The position numbers were made by a program, and so were the translations under genes. 6,180 nt of DNA from Bacilli bacterium (GTDB lineage: Bacteria; Bacillota_I; Bacilli_A; RF39; UBA660), in the NCBI GenBank assembly GCA_028699175.1, contig JAQVVC010000044.1, forward strand, positions 1 to 6,180. Direction: 5' to 3'. Below the pieces are notes generated by a model. The model did no database searches. It was not told the DNA's origin and saw nothing but the letters and a program-made list of their open reading frames with translations. Shown here in pieces: positions 1 through 5,530 of this stretch (its first letter is position 1; each line of letters opens with the position of its first letter).

Positions 1-266
1 GTTAAAGTAGTAGTATTATTTCCAGTTACCGTAAATGTTTTTGTTCCCCATGCAGCTTCTCTTGGAAGCATATTACCCATATTTATATTATTTCCACCAT
101 TAAAAGTAATATCCATTGTTCCACCAGTTACTGTTATCGTAGTTGTGCTTTCTGAACCAGTTATATTAGCAGTAAAAAACGCATAACTAAAACCTAACAA
201 TAGAAAAAATAAAGAAATATATATTAATTTTATTAAAATTTTATTGATTTTTTTAAGTTTGATCAC
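1..266 (-). CDS. SipW/TasA-type signal-anchored surface protein, N-terminal part (cut by window edge)
   Basis: Only the first 88 codons are in the window; the gene runs off the left edge with no stop. The start is GTG at 264-266, because an AAAGGAAG ribosome site lies 7 bases upstream and the nearby ATG is out of frame and stops after six codons. The protein begins with a lysine-rich stretch and a hydrophobic helix (about residues 13-30), ending in GFSYAFFTA. It continues into a Thr/Gly/Asn-rich strand region with TMDITF. Helix, then [SG]xYAxFT, then a short beta segment is the layout of SipW-dependent signal sequences, as in TasA and camelysin. Cleavage after Ala29 (S-Y-A) would suit a type I signal peptidase. 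It aligns with the 186-aa protein at 5531-6091 (GxSYxxF, later IT[FY]x[GS]G, IN[ML]), so the two are probably paralogues. The adult role (fibre, adhesin or matrix protein) is inferred only from the family. Confidence 0.6.
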   Translation of the reverse strand, partial: MIKLKKINKILIKLIYISLFFLLLGFSYAFFTANITGSESTTTITVTGGTMDITFNGGNNINMGNMLPREAAWGTKTFTVTGNNTTTL

Positions 267-273
267 TGTGCAT

Positions 274-281
274 CTTCCTTT
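274..281 (-). promoter_or_regulatory. Ribosome binding site deciding a GTG start
   Basis: Read on the minus strand this is AAAGGAAG, 7 bases before the GTG at 266. It selects GTG over the overlapping ATG, which lies within the spacer and opens only a six-codon frame. Confidence 0.7.
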
Positions 282-305
282 GTGCTGTATATTTTTTCAA
301 TATTA

Positions 306-335
306 ATTTTACAATGTTATGTATTTAATAGTCAA
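306..335 (-). promoter_or_regulatory. Probable sigma-A promoter for the surface protein gene
   Basis: On the minus strand a -35 box TTGACT (330-335; 5 of 6 consensus) is separated by 18 bases from TAAAAT (306-311; 5 of 6). Transcription would start near 299, giving a leader of about 33 bases with the ribosome site near its end. It lies in the 89-base gap after the carboxypeptidase gene, so the partial gene probably has its own transcript. AT-richness makes -10 matches common, but the -35 is good. Confidence 0.6.
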
Positions 336-355
336 TAATCAAGGCTGAAATGGAA

Positions 356-1483
356 TTATTTTCCAATTAATATATTGTTTAAATTTCTGATGTATAAATC
401 CCAAATATTTGCTTTATTAATATTTTCTTTAACTGTTATATTTACTCTATTTATTACTTTATTATTTTCTATTATTTCTAAATGCCCAACTACATCTCCA
501 ATTCTAACTGGAGCTTTTATTTTATTCGTTATTATATTATAAGTATATTTTTTTTCTTCATTCATATTTTCTAAGTTTGTGGCATTTTCGATTAATCTTA
601 TAGCAACATTTTCTTTTTTGCCATTTAATATTTCGATTGTACCTAAATCATGTTTAGCATCTAATATTATTTTTAATTTAAAATTACTAAAACCATAATT
701 TAATAATTCGACCGTATCATTACTTCTATCTTTAGTTGTTGGTGATTTCATAACCACGCTTATTAATCTCATATTATTTCTTACAGCAGTTGCAGTAAGA
801 CAATAACCAGCTGCATTAGTAAAACCAGTTTTAAGGCCATCTAATCCACTATAGTATTTTATTAATTTATTAGTATTAACCATCCAAGTAGAAGTACCAT
901 CTGGTTTATTTAAATATTCCTCGTATATACTAGTATAATTTAATATTTTTTCATGTTTAAGTAATTCTCTAGTAATTAACGCCATATCTTTAGCTGAAGA
1001 ATAATGATTATTTTCATCTAATCCGTGGACATTCATAAAATTAGTACTAGTACATCCTAATTCTTTACACCTTTCATTCATTTTTTTAACATATTCATCA
1101 TTTGTTCCAGCTATATGTTCAGCCATCGCAACTGAGGCATCATTGGCGCTTGCAATCGCAATACTTTTTAGTAATTCTTCGGCTTTTATTTTACTACCGC
1201 TTTCTAAAAATACTTGACTTCCACCCATACTAGCTGCATTATTAGTTATTAACACTTCATCTTTTAAAGTTATTTTTTCTTTTTCTAATGCTTCCATTAT
1301 TAAAAGTAATGTCATAATTTTGGTCATACTTGCTGGAGGTAATTGTTCATTACTTTTCTTTTCGTATAATACCTTCCCTGTACTTTGTTCCATCAATATA
1401 CTTGATACTGATGTTTTTGCAAGTTCATTTGCATTTACTTTTATTGGTATTAATAAAAGTAGTAATATTATTATTTTTTTCAT
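356..1483 (-). CDS. D-alanyl-D-alanine carboxypeptidase (PBP5/DacA-DacF type)
   Basis: This is a low-molecular-weight penicillin-binding protein that removes the terminal D-Ala from peptidoglycan stem pentapeptides outside the membrane, limiting cross-linking. The 375 residues show a signal peptide (1-18, ending V-N-A) and all three active-site motifs of peptidase family S11: SMTK at 52-55 (nucleophile Ser52, Lys55), SAN at 112-114 and KTG at 218-220. A beta-rich PBP5-type C-terminal domain follows (about 269-353). The last 17 residues (NIWDLYIRNLNNILIGK) could be the amphipathic membrane-anchoring helix usual in this family. Length fits DacF-like enzymes (about 380-390), but nothing shows a sporulation role, so I give no symbol. 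The ATG has AAGGTGA upstream. It lies 43 bases after the lipoprotein gene on the same strand, with a terminator between, so it may have a weak promoter of its own or depend on readthrough. No key residue is missing. Confidence 0.95.
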   Translation of the reverse strand: MKKIIILLLLLIPIKVNANELAKTSVSSILMEQSTGKVLYEKKSNEQLPPASMTKIMTLLLIMEALEKEKITLKDEVLITNNAASMGGSQVFLESGSKIKAEELLKSIAIASANDASVAMAEHIAGTNDEYVKKMNERCKELGCTSTNFMNVHGLDENNHYSSAKDMALITRELLKHEKILNYTSIYEEYLNKPDGTSTWMVNTNKLIKYYSGLDGLKTGFTNAAGYCLTATAVRNNMRLISVVMKSPTTKDRSNDTVELLNYGFSNFKLKIILDAKHDLGTIEILNGKKENVAIRLIENATNLENMNEEKKYTYNIITNKIKAPVRIGDVVGHLEIIENNKVINRVNITVKENINKANIWDLYIRNLNNILIGK

Positions 1484-1516
1484 AACTTCACCTTAATAAT
1501 ATTATTCTTAATTATG

Positions 1517-1542
1517 AAAAAAAGACTTAATGCGAATAAGTC
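1517..1542 (-). terminator. Intrinsic terminator overlapping the lipoprotein gene's end
   Basis: Minus strand: GACTTA, a 7-base loop, TAAGTC, then seven T residues (1517-1523). The 6-bp stem can gain G-U pairs at its base. The stop codon lies inside the 3' arm, so the last codons of the lipoprotein gene form the hairpin. There is no T tract in the plus direction, so it is one-way. It separates the lipoprotein transcript from the carboxypeptidase gene. Confidence 0.65.
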
Positions 1543-2066
1543 CCATGAATTTTTTCTAATTGCTCATTTGTTAGAGTATCTACTGTCCAAACATTATTTA
1601 TTTTTGTTAAAGTAAAATCTAAAGTATAATTGATTGTATTATTAGTTTTTCCTAATTCTGTTATTCGATATTTTAAAGCTTTATTAGGATCATATACATC
1701 TTCATCATCATAGAATTCTTCTTGATTAGCACTTATATAATTATTTATTTCATTTTCAGCTGTATAGTAATCATACACTGTTATTTCTACTTCGACAGTT
1801 GCAGTATCACCATCAATTCTTTCGTCTTTAATATTATATTTAAGATCAGAATATTGTCTTAAATATATATCTTGATATCCGGTTAAACTATCATCATCTA
1901 AATCAAGAGCATTTAAATAATCTCCTAATTCTGTTTTAATGACATCATCTTGATTATTATAGCGTTTTAATAAATCAGATACTTTTGATTTAGGGGTATT
2001 ACCTAAAGTACAACCTATTGTAATAAATAATAATAGTAAACTTAATAACAAATATTTTTTCTTCAT
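1527..2066 (-). CDS. Small acidic lipoprotein of unknown function (possible NTF2-like fold)
   Basis: The 179 residues begin with MKKK and a leucine-rich signal helix leading to a lipobox-like ITIGC; Cys19 would be lipidated and the mature protein of about 161 residues held on the outer face of the membrane. The -3 residue is Thr rather than the common Leu, which the general lipobox pattern allows. The mature part starts with a helical stretch (SKVSDLLKRYNN...), then alternating strands (DLKYNIKDERIDGDTATVEVEITVYDYY), an acidic loop (EFYDDEDVYD), and two more strands ending NNVWTVDTL. Helices followed by a curved sheet ending in a VWxVD-type strand recalls NTF2-like (DUF4878-type) lipoproteins of Firmicutes; this is inference from layout. 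The ATG has a strong AAGGAG (2075-2080) 8 bases upstream. It is divergent from trpS and closed by its own terminator, so it is probably monocistronic. A TATAAT at 2082-2087 is too close to the ribosome site to be a convincing -10. Confidence 0.7.
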   Translation of the reverse strand: MKKKYLLLSLLLLFITIGCTLGNTPKSKVSDLLKRYNNQDDVIKTELGDYLNALDLDDDSLTGYQDIYLRQYSDLKYNIKDERIDGDTATVEVEITVYDYYTAENEINNYISANQEEFYDDEDVYDPNKALKYRITELGKTNNTINYTLDFTLTKINNVWTVDTLTNEQLEKIHGTYSH

Positions 2067-2101
2067 AAATTCTTCTCCTTAATTATAATATGGATATATA
2101 T

Positions 2102-2129
2102 TTGAAATTTATACATTTTATGATAATAT
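2102..2129 (+). promoter_or_regulatory. Possible promoter for trpS
   Basis: TTGAAA (2102-2107; 5 of 6) is followed after 16 bases by TAATAT (2124-2129). Transcription would begin near 2136, a leader of only about 10 bases, which is short for a gene with a Shine-Dalgarno site. The match may be partly chance in this AT-rich divergent intergenic region. If real, it excludes the upstream GTG at 2134 as the start. Confidence 0.35.
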
Positions 2130-2135
2130 TAAAGT

Positions 2136-2140
2136 GGTGA
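2136..2140 (+). promoter_or_regulatory. Ribosome binding site supporting the trpS ATG at 2146
   Basis: GGTGA lies 5 bases before ATG 2146. The two GTG codons in frame just upstream (2134, 2137) overlap this site and have no purine-rich sequence of their own ahead of them, so ATG 2146 is preferred. Confidence 0.65.
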
Positions 2141-2145
2141 TAGAA

Positions 2146-3135
2146 ATGAAAAGAATGCTTTCTGGCATCCAACCAACTGGAAATTTAACTATTGGAAATT
2201 ATATAGGAGCAATAAAACAATTTATTGAAATTCAAAAAAAATATGAAAGTTTTATATTTGTTGCTGATTTACATTCATTAACTGTTAACCCTAATCCTGA
2301 TCAATTAAGAAAAAAAATTAGAGAAATAGTTGGATTATATTTAGCTTGTGGTTTAGATGGGAAAAATACTTATATATTTAATCAATCAGAAAATATTTAC
2401 CATCCAATGTTATCATGGGCCTTAGAATGTAACAGTTATATTGGTGAAATGAATAGAATGACTCAATTTAAAGAAAAAAGTCAAAAGCAAATGACAAGTG
2501 GTGTTACTACCGGCTTATTTACATACCCTGTCTTAATGGCAGCTGATATTTTAATTTATGATGCTGATATAGTTCCAGTTGGAATAGATCAAAAACAACA
2601 TGTTGAACTAGCTAGAAATATCGCAGAAAGATTTAATAATAAATATGGCAACACTTTTAAAATACCTGTTCCTTTTTTACCTGAAACTGGAGCTAAAATA
2701 ATGAATTTACAAGATCCAACTAAGAAAATGAGTAAAACAGATGAAAACCCTAAAGGGAATTTATATTTATTAGATGAATTAGATATTGCAAGAAATAAAA
2801 TTATGAGTGCCGTAACTGATTCGGAAACAACAGTAAAATATGACCCTATTAATAAACCTGGAATATCAAACTTAATAACTATATATAGTTCACTAACAAA
2901 TAAAAACATTAAATCAATTGAAAAAGAATTTGAAAAAGCAAATTACGGAATATTTAAAAATAAGGTAGCTGATGAAGTAGAAACTTTACTTAAAAATATC
3001 CAAACAAAATATTATAAGATAATAAAAGATGACACAATTGAAAAAGTATTAGACAAAGGAATTGAAAAAACAAACCAAATAGCCAAAGAAAAAGCTTATG
3101 AAGTATATCATAAGCTTGGCGCAGGAAGATATTAA
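2146..3135 (+). CDS. trpS: Tryptophan--tRNA ligase (TrpRS)
   Basis: This cytoplasmic class I aminoacyl-tRNA synthetase activates tryptophan with ATP and charges tRNA-Trp. From ATG 2146 the protein has 329 residues, the usual bacterial TrpRS length, and starts MKRMLSGIQPTGNLTIGNYI, where SGIQPTG and TIGN (15-18) form the HIGH-type ATP site. Further family hallmarks are ADLHSLT (about 40-46), GEMNRMTQFK (100-109), MAADIL, VPVGIDQKQH (about 143-152) and KMSKT (194-198), the KMSKS loop. SAVTDSE and KPGISNL near 221-242 also match TrpRS. The C-terminal helical domain binds the anticodon. No motif is disrupted. Although trpS is often T-box-controlled in Firmicutes, the gap to the divergent gene is under 80 bases and holds no T-box-sized leader. 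The stop codon lies in its terminator loop and overlaps the stop of the converging gene. An in-frame GTG at 2134 would add four residues and is less likely. Confidence 0.98.
   Translation: MKRMLSGIQPTGNLTIGNYIGAIKQFIEIQKKYESFIFVADLHSLTVNPNPDQLRKKIREIVGLYLACGLDGKNTYIFNQSENIYHPMLSWALECNSYIGEMNRMTQFKEKSQKQMTSGVTTGLFTYPVLMAADILIYDADIVPVGIDQKQHVELARNIAERFNNKYGNTFKIPVPFLPETGAKIMNLQDPTKKMSKTDENPKGNLYLLDELDIARNKIMSAVTDSETTVKYDPINKPGISNLITIYSSLTNKNIKSIEKEFEKANYGIFKNKVADEVETLLKNIQTKYYKIIKDDTIEKVLDKGIEKTNQIAKEKAYEVYHKLGAGRY
3085..3117 (-). terminator. Candidate terminator of the four-gene minus-strand operon, inside the 3' end of trpS
   Basis: A perfect 10-bp inverted repeat (AAGCTTATGA at 3092-3101 and TCATAAGCTT at 3108-3117) encloses a 6-base loop. 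On the minus strand the stem runs into TTTCTTT, giving CTTTTTCTTT with the stem's own T residues. In the plus direction it is followed by GGCGCAGG, so it should not stop trpS transcription. It sits 15 bases beyond the stop of the last gene of the minus-strand cluster, where an operon terminator would be expected. The interrupted T tract is the weak point. Confidence 0.55.
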
Positions 3136-3148
3136 TCTTCTTTTTTTT
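3123..3148 (+). terminator. Intrinsic terminator of trpS
   Basis: GAAGAT (3125-3130), loop ATTA, ATCTTC (3135-3140), then eight T residues (3141-3148). An A-T pair and a G-U pair can extend the stem to 8 bp. The loop holds the stop codons of both converging genes, and the T run is also the coding sequence for the Lys-rich tail (EKKED) of the 89-aa protein on the other strand. Confidence 0.75.
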
Positions 3149-3401
3149 CGTCTTCTATTTCATTTATTAAAGTAGTAGTAAATACTGATAATATATATCT
3201 TGCTGTTTTATCATCTGTAACTTCTTTTAAGAAAAAATCTTCTCCTACTTTATTTTCTTCAAATATAGTAGATTCAGCCGTCATTTCTTCATTTTCATCT
3301 AATTTAGTAGCTAAAAAATATTTTTTATCATTCTGAATAGTTTCATCTAAGATATAATATTTTTTATTACTTTCTAGTTCCACAACAGTATCCAACTTCA
3401 T
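3132..3401 (-). CDS. Small beta-rich protein, DUF1292-like (weak), unknown function
   Basis: This 89-residue acidic cytoplasmic protein has no signal peptide or membrane helix. Pairs of strands such as KKYYILDETI, KKYFLATKL and EDFFLKEV are followed by a helix (ARYILSVFTTTLINEIE) and a charged tail. Size, strand pattern, acidity and C-terminal helix recall the DUF1292 family (YrzB-like small proteins of Firmicutes), but this is a resemblance only. It is the last gene of the cluster, starting 2 bases after the stop of the 551-aa gene. Its ribosome site (GGG at 3411-3413, weak) lies within that gene's last codons, so translation is probably coupled. Residues 8-31 align without gaps with part of the beta module of the 551-aa protein (ELExxKxYxxxxxI....YF). 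Its stop overlaps that of trpS. Confidence 0.4.
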   Translation of the reverse strand: MKLDTVVELESNKKYYILDETIQNDKKYFLATKLDENEEMTAESTIFEENKVGEDFFLKEVTDDKTARYILSVFTTTLINEIEDEKKED

Positions 3402-3403
3402 TT

Positions 3404-5059
3404 TTATATTCCCATCCCTTTATTTTGTTCTTCTTGTTCTAGGCCTTGAGCTTTGTTTTTTTCATCTACTCCAGAAATTAATTGCATTAATTCATTAGCT
3501 TTTTCTTTATCAATATCTACTGATTCTATTTTAGTTTTAAGTTTATTAAAGATTGATGGAAAAAATTTTTCTTTTTTACTTATATCTACTCGATCACGAT
3601 ATTCGCTATAAGCCCATATAACGGCTGAAACTAATGCTATAGGAGCCACACCAATACTTGCTCCTGCGGCTATCCCTGCTAATGCTACAAGTTTCCAAGT
3701 AAGTGTTCCATATCCTGGATTTTGTCCCTCTTTAACAGAAATTACTTTATTACCTAAATTGTTTTTTATTTCTTCATCAAGTTGTATTTCATCGCTATTT
3801 AATGAAGATGTTTCTATAGTAGTTGGAGCTACTTCTCTTTCAATTATTTCTTCATTTGTTTTTATTTCTTCATCAAGTTGTATTTCATCGCTATTTAATG
3901 AAGATGTTTCTATAGTAGTTGGAGCTGCTTCTCTTTCAATTATTTCTTCATTTATTTTTATTTCTTCATCTTTTAATTTTTTACTATCAAATCGAGATGA
4001 TTCAAATAATCCATTAATCCCCTCTAATTCAAAATAAGTTAATCCATCTTTTATGACTACATTTTCAACTTTATATTCTTTACCAATTTCTAATTCTAAA
4101 TTGGTAGCAGAAGGACCTAGTGTTAAAGATTCAGCTTTGCCATTATAATAAACAGTATCATTAATTTTAAATGCATCTTCTATAATAGGTTCTTGCTTTT
4201 TAATTTCATGATCTTTAACTTCTTCTTTTTCTTTACTCATTTCTTTATTAAATTTAATTCCTAAATATTTTAATAATTTTTCCCTTTTTTGTTGATTACT
4301 AATATAAATCGAAATCATTTTTTGATATTTTGTAAATGTAGAGGCAATATTTCTAAAATTATCAATCATAATTTTTTTAGTGTTATCTTCTAAATTCATT
4401 ATCATAACTTCTTGATATATTTTATTGAAGTCTTTCATCAAGTCATCAAGATAATCTACTGTAATATTACTACTTCCTCTATCAGTAATTCTTTTAGCAT
4501 TTCTTATCGTATCTAAATTAGCACCGTTATAAATACTTAATAATCTTTTCCATTCAATATTTTTTTGTTCAGCATTTAATGAAGTGTTACTACTTAATTC
4601 TTGAATTTTTCGATAAGTTTCTTCTCGACTTGCAACAGCACTTTCAACTCGATTCTCTGCTAATACAATTCCAGCTTTAACTTTGATATTCGAAATTAAT
4701 TTATTAAATCTTTCCGTTTCAGTTATATTTCCATCAATAGTTGATATTGTAGGAGCTTTAGTATTCTTACTCATACTATTTACTATTGAATCAATTTCAT
4801 TCCTTAAATCTTTTCTAAAATCTTTAGAAATTTTTACTACATCAAATGAATCCATTTGTTTTTTTAGATTTATTAAGTCATTTATTTGATTAATTGGTTT
4901 TACTTCACCTTTTGCTACTAATTCGGTTAATTCAGTTACTTTGACATAATCATCAATAATAAATCCACTAGTTTCAATTTTTTTAATAAAATCATTGATT
5001 CTTTTTTCTCTTTCTAGGCTTTTTTCTTTATCTAATTTTGCTATTTGTTCAGGTGTCAT
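3404..5059 (-). CDS. 551-aa coiled-coil protein with beta module, tandem repeat and late membrane segment, unknown function
   Basis: I do not recognise this protein. Residues 1-290 are highly charged and mostly helical (likely coiled coil, strongest at the ends, e.g. KLDKEKSLEREKRINDFIKK and 255-290). Residues 296-357 form a compact beta module (DTVYYNGK, IGKEYKVENVVI, TYFELEGINGLF, SSRF), resembling small SH3-like barrels of phage and mobile-element proteins. Residues about 366-433 are two almost identical 32-residue acidic repeats containing NEEIIERE and APTTIETSSLNSDEIQLDEE. A Gly/Ala-rich hydrophobic segment at 457-484 is followed by YRDR and a basic stretch, and a 67-residue C-terminal tail with a helix. 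There is no signal peptide, so the long N-terminal part is probably cytoplasmic, with one span or a short hairpin near the C-terminus. The start has AAAGGAGAG 7 bases upstream. It lies 21 bases after the 144-aa gene and 2 before the 89-aa gene. A scaffold linking a surface protein to the cell interior is speculation. Confidence 0.6.
   Translation of the reverse strand: MTPEQIAKLDKEKSLEREKRINDFIKKIETSGFIIDDYVKVTELTELVAKGEVKPINQINDLINLKKQMDSFDVVKISKDFRKDLRNEIDSIVNSMSKNTKAPTISTIDGNITETERFNKLISNIKVKAGIVLAENRVESAVASREETYRKIQELSSNTSLNAEQKNIEWKRLLSIYNGANLDTIRNAKRITDRGSSNITVDYLDDLMKDFNKIYQEVMIMNLEDNTKKIMIDNFRNIASTFTKYQKMISIYISNQQKREKLLKYLGIKFNKEMSKEKEEVKDHEIKKQEPIIEDAFKINDTVYYNGKAESLTLGPSATNLELEIGKEYKVENVVIKDGLTYFELEGINGLFESSRFDSKKLKDEEIKINEEIIEREAAPTTIETSSLNSDEIQLDEEIKTNEEIIEREVAPTTIETSSLNSDEIQLDEEIKNNLGNKVISVKEGQNPGYGTLTWKLVALAGIAAGASIGVAPIALVSAVIWAYSEYRDRVDISKKEKFFPSIFNKLKTKIESVDIDKEKANELMQLISGVDEKNKAQGLEQEEQNKGMGI
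3763..3970. repeat. Two 96-bp tandem repeats plus a 16-bp partial third, in frame
   Basis: Copy 1 is 3763-3858 and copy 2 is 3859-3954; by direct reading they differ at only two of 96 positions. Bases 3955-3970 repeat the first 16 bases before the match ends. Ninety-six is a multiple of three, so each unit adds 32 residues without breaking the 551-aa frame. The two changes give Val/Ala and Thr/Ile differences. Such similarity, synonymous sites included, suggests recent duplication. Confidence 0.9.
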
Positions 5060-5080
5060 TTTAAATCTCTCCTTTAATAA

Positions 5081-5515
5081 TTATATTTCTATTAATTCAT
5101 CAAAATCATTTTTATTTAATTTTGCGATATTAATATCTTCAGAAATTTTTTGTTCATCAATTTTATAAGTTTCGGTTAATTCATTAATTAATACTTCATT
5201 ATTTTTTACTAAATTGATTCTTGTATTAATTCTTTTAATTAAATCTTCAACAACTTCTTTAACGCGAAAATCGATATTAAATAAATCATCGTCTAATGTC
5301 ACATTAGATATATTATCTAAAATACCTATTTTTTCTAAATATCGAGGCTTTAAATTATTTCTTTCTAATATCTTGTCTATATTACTAGCATATATTACTA
5401 TCTCATTATTTAATGCAAATAATTCTTTACCAATTGTTTTTATTCTGACTGCTGCTAATACCCTTTCAGTTGCTTCTTTTTGTTCTAAACTATCAAATAG
5501 TATTTCTTTTTCCAC
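5081..5515 (-). CDS. 144-aa acidic helical protein, unknown function
   Basis: I do not recognise this protein. It is predicted soluble and cytoplasmic, with no signal peptide, membrane helix or cysteine. It looks almost entirely helical: LEQKEATERVLAAVRIKTIGKELFALNNEIVIY, then a middle part with YLEKIGILDNISNVTLDDDL, then VKEVVEDLIKRINTRINLVKNNEVLINELTETY and a very acidic C-terminus. The start codon is GTG at 5513-5515, chosen because AAGGAG (5523-5528) lies 7 bases upstream. It starts 15 bases after the TasA-like gene and ends 21 bases before the 551-aa gene, so co-transcription is very likely. It could be a partner of the helical N-terminal half of the 551-aa protein, but I see no sequence similarity that shows this. 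Confidence 0.6.
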   Translation of the reverse strand: MEKEILFDSLEQKEATERVLAAVRIKTIGKELFALNNEIVIYASNIDKILERNNLKPRYLEKIGILDNISNVTLDDDLFNIDFRVKEVVEDLIKRINTRINLVKNNEVLINELTETYKIDEQKISEDINIAKLNKNDFDELIEI

Positions 5516-5522
5516 TTTTACA

Positions 5523-5528
5523 CTCCTT
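5523..5528 (-). promoter_or_regulatory. Ribosome binding site deciding a GTG start
   Basis: A consensus AAGGAG on the minus strand, 7 bases before GTG 5515. It fixes the start of the 144-aa protein at GTG and shows independent ribosome loading after the TasA-like gene. Confidence 0.8.
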
Positions 5529-5530
5529 TT

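Noticed and set aside
352..367. Small hairpin TGGAA/TTCCA at the end of the carboxypeptidase gene as a terminator
   Set aside because: The stem is only 5 bp and is not followed by a T tract on the minus strand.
2589..2909. 106-residue minus-strand frame inside trpS
   Set aside because: It is fully antisense to a well-supported gene, is hydrophobic as expected from the complement of an AT-rich coding strand, and has no convincing start signal.
4..3180. Repeated 13-mer TAAAGTAGTAGTA near base 3 and again near 3168
   Set aside because: Both copies encode Thr runs in unrelated genes; the match is short, low in complexity and without flanking similarity.
3759..4037. 92-residue plus-strand frame with Ser/Ile-rich repeats
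   Set aside because: It is antisense to the tandem repeats of the 551-aa gene, has no ribosome site, and its repeated composition is just the complement of the repeat.
4081..4106. Perfect 9-bp inverted repeat (TACCAATTT and AAATTGGTA, 8-base loop)
   Set aside because: It lies deep inside the 551-aa coding region, has no T run on either side, and a repeat of this size can arise by chance in AT-rich DNA.
4683..4889. 68-residue plus-strand frame
   Set aside because: It is antisense to the helical part of the 551-aa gene with no ribosome site or family motif.
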